From assembly GCA_020161795.1 (NCBI GenBank), contig JAIUOR010000028.1, forward strand, positions 160,103 through 224,102: a stretch of DNA of 64,000 nucleotides. Reading direction: 5' to 3'. Shown in pieces: positions 56,126-64,000 of the stretch (position 1 is its first letter; each line of letters starts with the position of its first letter). Source of the stretch: Actinomycetota bacterium. Its GTDB lineage: Bacteria > Actinomycetota > Actinomycetes > Propionibacteriales > Propionibacteriaceae. A model generated the notes under the pieces. The model worked only from the letters and a program-made list of their open reading frames with translations, did not search any database and was not told the origin of the DNA. Position numbers and translations under genes: made by a program.

Positions 56126-57189
56126 GGACGGTGCTGTTCGCCGGTGGCGTGGCCATGCTGCTGGCGCTGCTGGGCACCCGCTACATGATCCGGTTCCTGG
56201 TCAACCGGCAGTACGGCCAGTTCATCCGGGACGACGGTCCCACGACCCATCACACCAAGCGCGGCACGCCGACGATGGGCGGGATCGTGATCATCGCGGC
56301 CGTCGTGATCGGCTACGCGGTCGCCCACCTGGCGACCTGGACGCCGCCGACCGCCAGTGCGCTGCTGGTGCTGGGGCTGGTCACCGCCCTGGGCGGGGTC
56401 GGCTTCCTGGACGACTGGATCAAGATCTCCCGCGCCCGTTCGCTCGGCCTGCACTCCACCGCCAAGCTGGCGCTGCAGACCACGATCGCGATCGTCTTCG
56501 GCGTGCTGGCGTTCACGTTCCCCGACGAGCGCGGTCTCACCCCGGCCAGTCCGGCGATCTCCTTCCTGCGCGACATCAACTGGCTCCACCTGCCGGTCTG
56601 GCTGGCGGTGATCTGGATCGTGCTGATCATCTCGTCGTGGTCGAACGCCGCCAACCTCACCGACGGGCTGGACGGGCTGGCCTCCGGCGCGGCCACCATG
56701 GTCTTCGCCGCCTACACCCTCATCAACGTCTGGCAGTACAACCAGTCCTGCGCCTGGGGCGATGCCGGCCCGCGCTGCTACGAGGTGCGCGATCCGATCG
56801 ACCTGGCCGCGGTGGCGATGGCCCTGGCGGCGGCCTGCTTCGGCTTCCTGTGGTGGAACGCCTCCCCGGCCAAGATCTTCATGGGCGACACCGGCTCGCT
56901 CGCGATCGGCGGCGGCCTGGCCGCGCTGTCGATCTTCACCCGTACCGAACTGCTGACGCTGATCGTCGGCGGCCTGTTCTTCATCATCACCATGTCGGTC
57001 GTGCTCCAGGTCGGCTACTTCAAGCTCACCAAGGGCAAACGGCTGTTCAAGATGGCGCCGCTGCAGCACCACTTCGAGTTGCTGGGCTGGTCCGAGGTCA
57101 CCATCACGATCCGGTTCTGGATCATCTGCGGCGTCTTCGTGGCCTTCGGGGTCGGGTTGTTCTACGCCGAATGGGTCGTCGGCCAGTGA
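56122..57189 (+). CDS. mraY: Phospho-MurNAc-pentapeptide transferase MraY
   Basis: The 355-residue membrane enzyme makes lipid I. About ten helices; [37 protein letters not shown] (DD motif), [15 protein letters not shown] and [13 protein letters not shown] are the catalytic motifs. ATGA overlaps with murF. Confidence 0.97.
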   Translation: MRTVLFAGGVAMLLALLGTRYMIRFLVNRQYGQFIRDDGPTTHHTKRGTPTMGGIVIIAAVVIGYAVAHLATWTPPTASALLVLGLVTALGGVGFLDDWIKISRARSLGLHSTAKLALQTTIAIVFGVLAFTFPDERGLTPASPAISFLRDINWLHLPVWLAVIWIVLIISSWSNAANLTDGLDGLASGAATMVFAAYTLINVWQYNQSCAWGDAGPRCYEVRDPIDLAAVAMALAAACFGFLWWNASPAKIFMGDTGSLAIGGGLAALSIFTRTELLTLIVGGLFFIITMSVVLQVGYFKLTKGKRLFKMAPLQHHFELLGWSEVTITIRFWIICGVFVAFGVGLFYAEWVVGQ

Positions 57190-58661
57190 AGCCCTGGCTG
57201 GCCACCGCCGACCGGCTGTCACCCTGGCCGCAGGCCACGGTGGTCGTTGCCGGCCTCGGCACCTCCGGGTTCGCCGCCGCCGACGGGCTGCTCGACCTCG
57301 GCGCGCGGGTGATCGTGCTGGACGAGTCCGAGACCTCCGGCAATCGTGAGAAGGCGACCCTACTGGAGATGCTGGACGCCGAGGTGCGGCTCGGCCCAGG
57401 GTCGACCGCGACCCTGCCCGAGGACGCCGACCTGGTCGTCACCTCACCGGGCTGGCGGCCATCCGCCCCGCTGCTGCGGCAGGCGGACCTCCGCGGCATC
57501 CCGATCTGGGGCGAGGTGGAACTGGCCTGGCGGATGAGCCTGCCGGATCGCGCCGTCCCCTGGCTGGCGGTGACCGGCACCAACGGCAAGACCACCACCG
57601 TCTCGATGCTGGAGTCGATGCTCACCGCGGCCGGGCTGACCACTTCGGCGGTGGGCAACATCGGTCGTCCGATCGTCGAGGCTGTCCTGGACGAGGTGGC
57701 CTACGACGTGCTGGCCGTCGAGCTCTCCAGCTTCCAGCTGCACTGGACGAACTCGCTCTCGCTGCACTCCGCGGCGGTGCTCAACCTCGCCCCCGATCAC
57801 CTGGAGTGGCACCGGGATCCCGCCGGCTGGCCGGACGGCGTCACCGACCCGATGGCGGCCTACGCCGCCGACAAGGCGCGGATCTACGAGCGCGTCCGGC
57901 ACTCCTGCGTCTACAACGTCGCCGACCCGGCCACCGAGCGCATGGTCGAGGAGGCGGAGGTGATCGAGGGCGCCCGCGCGATCGGCTTCACCCTCGGCAT
58001 CCCCGCGCCGTCCATGCTGGGCGTGGTGGACGACCTGCTGGTCGACCGGGCCTTCATCGCGCAGCGGCGCGACTCGGCGGTCGAACTGGCCAAGGTCGCC
58101 GATGTGGTGCCGGCCGCCCCGCACAATGTCGCCAATGCGCTGGCCGCGGCCGCGCTGGCCCGCTCCTACGGTGTGCCCCCGCAGGCGGTGGCCGAAGGGC
58201 TCAAACGGCTGCGACTCGGCGACCACCGCATCCAGCAGGTCGCCGAGCGCGCCGGCGTCCGCTACATCGACGACTCCAAGGCCACCAACCCCCATGCCGC
58301 CGCAGCCTCCCTGGCCGCCTTCGACGACGTGGTGTGGATCGCCGGGGGACAGGCCAAGGGCACCAGCTTCGACGACCTGGTGGAGCGCTTCGCCGGCAGG
58401 CTGCGGGCGGTGGCCCTGCTGGGCGTCGACCGGCAGGTGATCGCCGACGCGTTGGCCCGACACGCCCCCGATGTCCCGGTATTCGTTACCGATGCCACCG
58501 ATGATGGGGCGATGCAGCAGTTGGTGGCGTGGGCGGCGAACCGGGCGAACCCCGGCGATGTGGTGCTGCTCGCCCCCGGCTGCGCCAGCAAGGACATGTA
58601 CCCCGACTACGCGGCCCGCGGCGAGGCTTTCGCCGCGGCTGTGGCCGCCCTGGAGACCTGA
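57186..58661 (+). CDS. murD: UDP-MurNAc-alanine-D-glutamate ligase MurD
   Basis: The 491-residue ligase adds D-Glu. [17 protein letters not shown] is the N-terminal UDP domain, GTNGKTTT at 131-138 the ATP loop, and [18 protein letters not shown] the C-domain motif. GTG start overlaps the mraY stop (GTGA). Confidence 0.96.
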   Translation: MKPWLATADRLSPWPQATVVVAGLGTSGFAAADGLLDLGARVIVLDESETSGNREKATLLEMLDAEVRLGPGSTATLPEDADLVVTSPGWRPSAPLLRQADLRGIPIWGEVELAWRMSLPDRAVPWLAVTGTNGKTTTVSMLESMLTAAGLTTSAVGNIGRPIVEAVLDEVAYDVLAVELSSFQLHWTNSLSLHSAAVLNLAPDHLEWHRDPAGWPDGVTDPMAAYAADKARIYERVRHSCVYNVADPATERMVEEAEVIEGARAIGFTLGIPAPSMLGVVDDLLVDRAFIAQRRDSAVELAKVADVVPAAPHNVANALAAAALARSYGVPPQAVAEGLKRLRLGDHRIQQVAERAGVRYIDDSKATNPHAAAASLAAFDDVVWIAGGQAKGTSFDDLVERFAGRLRAVALLGVDRQVIADALARHAPDVPVFVTDATDDGAMQQLVAWAANRANPGDVVLLAPGCASKDMYPDYAARGEAFAAAVAALET

Positions 58662-58677
58662 GAGGAGGCCCGAGCCA

Positions 58678-59943
58678 GTGGCGATCCTTACTTCCCCTTC
58701 AACGGATCGCCGCGGGCAGTCGCCGAAGATCGGTCCTGGCACCGAACGCCGGCGCAGTCTCGTGGTCGAATGGCTGGCGCACCCGCAGGCCAGCTTCTAT
58801 CTGGTGCTGGCACCCGCCCTGTTGCTGTTGCTGCTCGGCGGCGTCATGGTGCTGTCGGCCTCCAGCGTCTACGCCCAGGTGCAGTTCGATGACACCTACT
58901 ACTTCGTCAAGCGCCACCTCGTCTTCCTCGTGCTGGGCGGCGCTGCGGCCTGGTTCCTGGCCAGCAGCTCGATCTCGCGGCTGAAGGTTCTCGGCTGGCT
59001 GGCGGTCGTCGGTGCCGCCGGGCTGCAGATCCTGACCTTCACCCCGATGGGGTGGGCGAAGAACGGTAACCGCAACTGGGTGGATCTGGGCGTCCTGGGC
59101 CGCATCCAGCCCTCGGAGTTCGCCAAGCTCGCGATCGTGCTGTGGGGAGCCGACCTGCTGGCCCGCAAGTACGACCTGCTGCACCGGCCCAAGCACCTCT
59201 TCTTCCCGTTCGTCCCGGTCGCCGCTGTGCTGATCGGCCTGGTCGTGCTGCAGCGCGACCTGGGTACCGGCATGGTGCTGGGCGCGATCGTCCTGGCCGT
59301 GCTGTGGTTCGTGGGAGCCTCGTGGAAGGTGCTCGGGTCGATCCTGGCCGTGGTGGCCGCGGCCATCGGCGCGCTGGTCATCAACTCCGGGCACCGGGTG
59401 GACCGGATCCTGGGCTTCCTGAACCCCGACATCGATCCGCTCGGCGTCAACCACCAGCCGATCAAGGGCATGTTCGCGCTCGCCTCGGGCGGCTGGTGGG
59501 GGCTCGGTCTCGGCGCCAGCCGGCAGAAGTGGGGGGGTCTGGTGGAGTCCCACACCGACTACATGCTGGCGGTGATCGGCGAGGAACTCGGCCTGGTCGG
59601 CACCCTGTCGGTGCTGGCGCTGTTCGCCGTGCTCGGCTACGCCGGCTTCCGGATCGCGATGCGCTCCGACATCCTGTTCTGCCGGTTCGCCGCCGCGGGC
59701 GTGACCTCCTGGCTGATGATCCAGGCGCTGCTCAACATCGCCGTGGTGCTGCGGATGGTGCCGGTGATCGGCGTCCCGCTGCCGCTGCTCTCCTACGGTG
59801 GCTCGGCGTTGATCGCGAACCTGTGCGCGGTGGGAATCCTGCTGGCCTGCGCGCGGCTGGAACCGCAGGCGCGCGCGCTGACCGGGCGGCGCAAGCGCCG
59901 CCGCGCCACCCGGGTGACCGCCGTGGTCGGCGGTCGCAGGTAG
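58678..59943 (+). CDS. ftsW: Lipid II polymerase FtsW
   Basis: The 421-residue SEDS-family protein has about ten helices, with RIQPSEFAKLAIVLWGADLLA, IGEELGLVGTLSVLALFA and GVPLPLLSYGGSALIANL. It polymerises septal glycan with FtsI. GTG start with GAGGAGG upstream. Extended basic C-terminus (RRKRRRATR). Confidence 0.94.
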   Translation: MAILTSPSTDRRGQSPKIGPGTERRRSLVVEWLAHPQASFYLVLAPALLLLLLGGVMVLSASSVYAQVQFDDTYYFVKRHLVFLVLGGAAAWFLASSSISRLKVLGWLAVVGAAGLQILTFTPMGWAKNGNRNWVDLGVLGRIQPSEFAKLAIVLWGADLLARKYDLLHRPKHLFFPFVPVAAVLIGLVVLQRDLGTGMVLGAIVLAVLWFVGASWKVLGSILAVVAAAIGALVINSGHRVDRILGFLNPDIDPLGVNHQPIKGMFALASGGWWGLGLGASRQKWGGLVESHTDYMLAVIGEELGLVGTLSVLALFAVLGYAGFRIAMRSDILFCRFAAAGVTSWLMIQALLNIAVVLRMVPVIGVPLPLLSYGGSALIANLCAVGILLACARLEPQARALTGRRKRRRATRVTAVVGGRR

Positions 59944-59953
59944 CCTGTCGGGC

Positions 59954-61048
59954 GTGAATATCGTCCTCGCGGGCGGCGGAACGGCCGGTCACACCTCGCC
60001 GCTGATCGCCACCGCCCAGCAGCTCACCCGGCTCGCGCCGGACTCGTCGTTGTTGTGCGTCGGCACGCCCCGCGGCCTGGAGACCCGGGTGATTCCCGAG
60101 GCCGGGCTGGAGCTGGCCCTGATCCCCCCGGTGCCGCTGCCGCGCCGTCCGACCGTCGATCTCCTCAAGGTTCCCGGCCGGCTGTGGGGCGCGGTCCGCC
60201 GCTCGGGGGAGTTGCTGCGACAGCATCGCGCCGAGGTCGTGGTGGGCTTCGGCGGCTACGTGTCGCTACCGGTCTATCTGGCCGCCAGGCGGGCGAGGCT
60301 GCCGATCGTGCTGCACGAGCAGAACGCCGTGCCGGGGCTGGCCAACCGGATCGCCGCCCGCTTCGCCGCGCACGTGGCCGTCTCCTTCCCCGACACCGCG
60401 CTGCCGCGCGCCGAGTACCTCGGGCTGCCGGTGCGCGAGGCGATCGCCGGGCTGGATCGTGCCGCCGCGGCGCCCGCCGCCAGGGCGGCCTACGACCTGC
60501 CGGCCGGTCTTCCGGTGCTGCTGGTCAGCGGCGGTTCCCAGGGGGCGCGCTCGATCAACACCGCTCTGGCCGGGGCGGTGGACGAGCTCCTGGCGGCCGG
60601 CGTCAGCGTGCTGCACGTGCTGGGGCAGGCCAACTTCACCGACGACCTGGTGGCGCGCACCCACGCCGGCACCGGCGCGGCCTACCGTCCGCTGGCCTAC
60701 GTGGACCGGATGGAACAGGCCTACGCCGCCGCCGACCTGATGCTGGGACGTTCCGGCGCCGGCACGGTCATGGAGACCGCCATGGTGGGTCTGCCGACGG
60801 TCTTCGTCCCGCTGCCCCACGGCAATGGCGAGCAGGCCCGCAATGCCGGCTTCCTGGTCGAGGCCGGAGCCGGGGTGCTGGTGCCCGATGCCGACCTGAG
60901 CCCGGGGCTGCTGGCCGCCACGGTGCTGGGGCTGGCGCACGACCCCGACCGCCTGGCGGCGATGTCGCGGCGGTGCCGCGAACTGGTTCCGTCCGGGGCT
61001 GCCGAGGCGCTGGCCCGCATCGTGCTGGGTGCCGGGAAGGAGGGCTGA
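59954..61048 (+). CDS. murG: UDP-GlcNAc transferase MurG
   Basis: The 364-residue enzyme turns lipid I into lipid II. GGGTAGHTSP at the N-terminus, GFGGYVSLPVYLAAR, VLHEQNAVPGLANR and LLVSGGSQGARSIN are its motifs. TAGCCT (59941-59946, overlapping the ftsW stop) is 7 nt before GTG, so an internal leaderless promoter is possible. Confidence 0.96.
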   Translation: MNIVLAGGGTAGHTSPLIATAQQLTRLAPDSSLLCVGTPRGLETRVIPEAGLELALIPPVPLPRRPTVDLLKVPGRLWGAVRRSGELLRQHRAEVVVGFGGYVSLPVYLAARRARLPIVLHEQNAVPGLANRIAARFAAHVAVSFPDTALPRAEYLGLPVREAIAGLDRAAAAPAARAAYDLPAGLPVLLVSGGSQGARSINTALAGAVDELLAAGVSVLHVLGQANFTDDLVARTHAGTGAAYRPLAYVDRMEQAYAAADLMLGRSGAGTVMETAMVGLPTVFVPLPHGNGEQARNAGFLVEAGAGVLVPDADLSPGLLAATVLGLAHDPDRLAAMSRRCRELVPSGAAEALARIVLGAGKEG

Positions 61049-61049
61049 C

Positions 61050-62465
61050 GTGCCGCTGGTCGCTCCGGTTCCGCTGCTGCCCGCCGCCGAGTTGGGCAGC
61101 GTCCACTTCATCGCCATCGGGGGCGCCGGAATGAGCGCGATAGCAGCCCTCTACGCCGACCTCGGCATCGCCGTCTCCGGCAGCGACCAGGCCGATTCCG
61201 CAGCCCTGCGAGAGCTGCAGGCCAGGGGAGTCGTGGCCCACCTCGGCCACGACGTCGCCCACCTGGGCGATGCCACGACGGTGGTCGTCTCGTCGGCGGT
61301 GCGGGAATCGAACGTCGAGCTGGCCGAGGCCCGTCGGCGTGGCCTGCGGATCTGGCATCGCAGCGCGGCACTGGGCGCCCTGATGCTGGGACGGACCGGC
61401 GTGGCGGTGACCGGCACCCACGGCAAGACCACGACCAGCGCCATGGCGGCGGTGCTGCTGGCCGAGAGCGGCGCCGACCCGTCGTACGTCATCGGCTCAC
61501 CTCTGGCGGCAGGCGGCCGTAGCTCCCATCTCGGCGGCGGCGAGGCCTTCGTGATCGAGGCCGACGAATCCGACGGCTCCTTCCTGCAGTACCCGGCGCA
61601 GATCGTGGTGGTCACCAACATCGAGGCCGACCACCTCGACAACTGGGGCACGGCGGCGGCCTATGCCGACGGCTTCCGGAGGCTCGCCCTGCAGCCGTCG
61701 GTGCACACCGTGATACTGGACGCCGACGATCCCGGCACCCGTTCGCTGGCCGACGAGCTCGCCGGTTCGGGGAAGCGGATCGTGCGGGTGGGGGAGTCGG
61801 AGTCGGCGGACGTGAGGATCTCCGAGCTCGGCTTCGCCGGCGCCGCCGGACACGCCGTGCTGCAGGCCGACGGCGACGTCGGGCCGCTCGAACTCGCCGT
61901 CCCGGGCCGCTACAACCTGCACAACGCCGCGCTGGCCTACGCGGTGGGACGAGCGCTGGGGGTGGACGGTAGCCGGCTGCGCGCCGCCGCGGCGGCCTTC
62001 AACGGCACCCACCGCCGGTTCCAGCAGGTAGCCGAGGTCGGCGGCGTGACCGTCGTCGACGACTACGCCCATCACCCCACCGAGGTGGTCGCCACCCTGA
62101 CCGCCGCCCGGGTCTACGCCGGCCAGCGGCGGGTGGTCGCCTGCTTCCAGCCGCATCTGTTCACCCGCACCCGCGACTTCGCCGACCGGTTCGGACGGGC
62201 ACTGGCGCTGGCCGACGAGGTTGTCGTGCTGGGCATCTATCCGGCCCGGGAGGATCCGATCCCGGGCGTCACCGGCGCGCTGGTCGCCGATGCCACGCGC
62301 GAACTGCTTGGCCCGGCGCGGGTGCGCTACGTCGAAGCCCTCGCCGACGCTCCCGCGGCCCTGGCAGCCCTGGTTGTTCCGGGCGACCTCATCGTGACCC
62401 TTGGCGCCGGTGACGTCACCGTGGTGGGCCCGGAGCTGGCCCGGCTGCTGGAGGCCGGCCGGTGA
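61050..62465 (+). CDS. murC: UDP-MurNAc-alanine ligase MurC
   Basis: The 471-residue ligase adds the first L-Ala. FIAIGGAGMSAIAALY, GTHGKTTT at 122-129 and VVDDYAHHPTEVVATL are diagnostic. GTG 61050 follows GGGAAGGAGGG; a longer in-frame start would lie inside murG. Confidence 0.96.
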   Translation: MPLVAPVPLLPAAELGSVHFIAIGGAGMSAIAALYADLGIAVSGSDQADSAALRELQARGVVAHLGHDVAHLGDATTVVVSSAVRESNVELAEARRRGLRIWHRSAALGALMLGRTGVAVTGTHGKTTTSAMAAVLLAESGADPSYVIGSPLAAGGRSSHLGGGEAFVIEADESDGSFLQYPAQIVVVTNIEADHLDNWGTAAAYADGFRRLALQPSVHTVILDADDPGTRSLADELAGSGKRIVRVGESESADVRISELGFAGAAGHAVLQADGDVGPLELAVPGRYNLHNAALAYAVGRALGVDGSRLRAAAAAFNGTHRRFQQVAEVGGVTVVDDYAHHPTEVVATLTAARVYAGQRRVVACFQPHLFTRTRDFADRFGRALALADEVVVLGIYPAREDPIPGVTGALVADATRELLGPARVRYVEALADAPAALAALVVPGDLIVTLGAGDVTVVGPELARLLEAGR

Positions 62466-63184
62466 GCCCAGCGCCGCCCCTCGACGCGACCGTCCGGCTC
62501 TCCCTGCGCCGGCGCAAGGACCGTCGCCGGCGCTGGCTGCGCTGGCTGGTGGCCGCCCTGGCGCTGGCCGCCGTCGCCGGCGCCGTCTACCTGGTGGCGT
62601 TCTCGCCGGTGCTGGCCGTGGCGCGAGTCGAGATCTCCGGAACCGACGTGGTGTCGAAGAAGGAGGTCACCCAGGCCGCCGCCGTTCCACTCGGGCTGCC
62701 ACTGGTGCGGCTGGATGTGGCGGGGATCGCCGAGCGGGTGGCCGGCCTGCCACCCGTCGCTGAGGTCAGCGTCACCCGCGAGTGGCCCGACCAGGTGCGG
62801 ATCGCGATCACCGAGCGGCAGCCGAAGCTGGCGATCCAGTCCGGCACCGGTTACCTGATCGCCGACGCGAGCGGCGTCGTCTTCGACACCGCCAAGTCGC
62901 TTCCCAAGGGGCTGGTGCGGCTCGAGGCCAGCACCCGGGAGCCGCAGACCCTGGCTGACGCGGGGGTGGTCTTCTCGTCGCTGAGCAAGCAGACCGCCGG
63001 CGAGGTCTCGACCATCGAGGTCAAGGGGCCGGACGCCATCACGCTGCGCCTGCGCTCGGGCATCCGCGTGTTCTGGGGCAGCGCCGAGCAGTCCGAGCTG
63101 AAGTCACAGGTGACCGACCTGTTGCTGGAGGGCGACGGCAAGGTCTTCGACGTCTCGGCTCCCACGCACCCCACCCGTCGTTAG
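62462..63184 (+). CDS. ftsQ: Cell division protein FtsQ
   Basis: The 240-residue protein has a basic cytoplasmic part (RRRKDRRRRWLR), a membrane helix (~28-48), a POTRA domain (VARVEISGTDVVSKKEVTQAA...) and an FtsQ beta domain (EVSVTREWPDQVRIAITERQP). It links early and late divisome proteins. GTG start overlaps the murC stop. Confidence 0.93.
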   Translation: MSPAPPLDATVRLSLRRRKDRRRRWLRWLVAALALAAVAGAVYLVAFSPVLAVARVEISGTDVVSKKEVTQAAAVPLGLPLVRLDVAGIAERVAGLPPVAEVSVTREWPDQVRIAITERQPKLAIQSGTGYLIADASGVVFDTAKSLPKGLVRLEASTREPQTLADAGVVFSSLSKQTAGEVSTIEVKGPDAITLRLRSGIRVFWGSAEQSELKSQVTDLLLEGDGKVFDVSAPTHPTRR

Positions 63185-63242
63185 CCGGGAAGCCCAACCC
63201 TGAACCACTACTTGAGGTACACGCCGAGGGACGCCTGGTTGC

Positions 63243-63272
63243 TTGGAGAACCCTCCGGCCGTCTCATAGCCT
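63243..63272 (+). promoter_or_regulatory. ftsZ upstream promoter
   Basis: TTGGAG (63243-63248), 18 nt, TAGCCT (63267-63272), in the 178-nt gap between ftsQ and ftsZ. It would give ftsZ a ~80-nt leader. Confidence 0.45.
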
Positions 63273-63362
63273 TTCGAGCGCCGAGCAGGATGGTCGTGCC
63301 TTCCCCTCCAACTGCTATTCCCGCCCCGGCACCAGATCTGGAACAGAAGGTGGGTTAATCCG

Positions 63363-64000
63363 GTGGCGACTGCATCACAGAACTACCTGGCGGTCATCAA
63401 GGTGGTCGGGGTCGGCGGGGGCGGTGTGAACGCCGTCAACCGCATGATCGAATCCGGCCTGCGCGGGGTCGAGTTCATCGCGGTCAACACCGACGCCCAG
63501 GCCCTGCTGATGAGCGACGCCGACGTCAAGCTCGACATCGGCCGTGACCTCACCCGTGGTCTCGGCGCGGGCGCCGACCCGGCGAAGGGACGCCAGGCCG
63601 CCGACGACCATGCCGACGAGATCGAAGAGGTGCTCAAGGGCGCCGACATGGTCTTCGTCACCGCCGGCGAGGGCGGCGGCACCGGCACCGGTGGCGCACC
63701 GGTCGTGGCTCGCGTCGCCCGCTCGCTGGGCGCGCTGACGATCGGCGTGGTGACCCGTCCGTTCTCCTTCGAGGGCAAGCGCCGCTCCACCCAGGCCGAG
63801 GACGGCATCGCCGCCCTGCGCGAAGAGGTCGACACCCTGATCGTCATCCCCAACGACAAGCTGCTGGAGATGACCGACCACCACGTGGCCATCCTGGACG
63901 CCTTCCGGCAGGCCGACCAGGTGCTGATGCAGGGCGTCTCCGGCATCACCGACCTGATCACCACCCCGGGTCTGATCAACGTCGACTTCGCAGACGTGAA
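63363..64000 (+). CDS. ftsZ: Cell division GTPase FtsZ, N-terminal part
   Basis: The first ~212 residues are present; the gene runs off the window end. [26 protein letters not shown] and [12 protein letters not shown] (tubulin signature, 104-110) identify it. It polymerises into the Z ring with GTP. GTG 63363 follows AAGGTGGG. This gene is open to the last base. Confidence 0.97.
   Translation, partial: MATASQNYLAVIKVVGVGGGGVNAVNRMIESGLRGVEFIAVNTDAQALLMSDADVKLDIGRDLTRGLGAGADPAKGRQAADDHADEIEEVLKGADMVFVTAGEGGGTGTGGAPVVARVARSLGALTIGVVTRPFSFEGKRRSTQAEDGIAALREEVDTLIVIPNDKLLEMTDHHVAILDAFRQADQVLMQGVSGITDLITTPGLINVDFADV

Overview
This 64 kb window is chromosomal DNA from a high-GC actinobacterium. 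Many starts are GTG, adjacent genes often overlap as ATGA or GTGA, and many genes have a TANNNT hexamer 6-9 nt before the start codon, as in leaderless actinobacterial transcripts. The gene set (folC/DUF4233/ndk, long RNase E, TIGR03960 radical SAM plus DUF2344, DUF3040, MoxR/DUF58/TgpA, full dcw cluster, DtxR-type iron box) suggests Propionibacteriales, probably Propionibacteriaceae; this is inference, since no rRNA or marker phylogeny is available. Almost all of the window is conserved core genome. There is no prophage, CRISPR array, rRNA or transposase.

Layout. 0-2.7 kb: end of folC, DUF4233, ndk, a CPBP protease and a P-loop kinase. 2.8-9.3 kb: B12/radical SAM protein TIGR03960 and its usual partner DUF2344, separated by a SpoIID-like gene with an in-frame stop after its signal peptide, a 56-aa ORF and a SulP transporter. 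9.3-16.8 kb: rne, glutamine-dependent nadE, an NTF2-like protein, a stand-alone LigD-type polymerase and a weathered DUF559 gene. 16.8-17.0 kb: a 164-bp, almost perfectly centred palindromic element. 17.2-27.9 kb: rplU-rpmA, two divergent regulator/MFS modules, obgE-proB, proA, then nadD-rsfS-histidine phosphatase and tRNA-Ala(GGC). 28-32.7 kb: small membrane protein, 6-phospho-beta-glucosidase, serB, DUF488. 31.8-36.6 kb: a siderophore reductase and an ABC uptake system, diverging from a DtxR/IdeR-type box. 36.6-44 kb: an AEC transporter and a complete Mrp (Mnh) Na+/H+ antiporter operon with fused MrpA-MrpB. 44-48.9 kb: DUF3040 and the moxR-DUF58-tgpA operon. 49-64 kb: the dcw division and wall cluster mraZ, rsmH, ftsL-like, ftsI, murE, murF, mraY, murD, ftsW, murG, murC, ftsQ and the start of ftsZ.

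How the genes work together. The dcw genes make peptidoglycan precursors and the divisome. The iron genes form one import-and-release module. proB and proA give two of the three proline steps. nadD and nadE act in NAD synthesis.

Most unusual features: several short ORFs end in an ATGA or GTGA overlap with a downstream start, in three cases one that has no ribosome binding site of its own; palindromes are placed on divergent promoters; mraZ is preceded by five GTGG(T/A)G-type repeats at exact 10-bp spacing; an 89-nt hairpin lies between mraZ and rsmH; and the SpoIID-like gene is interrupted by TAG.
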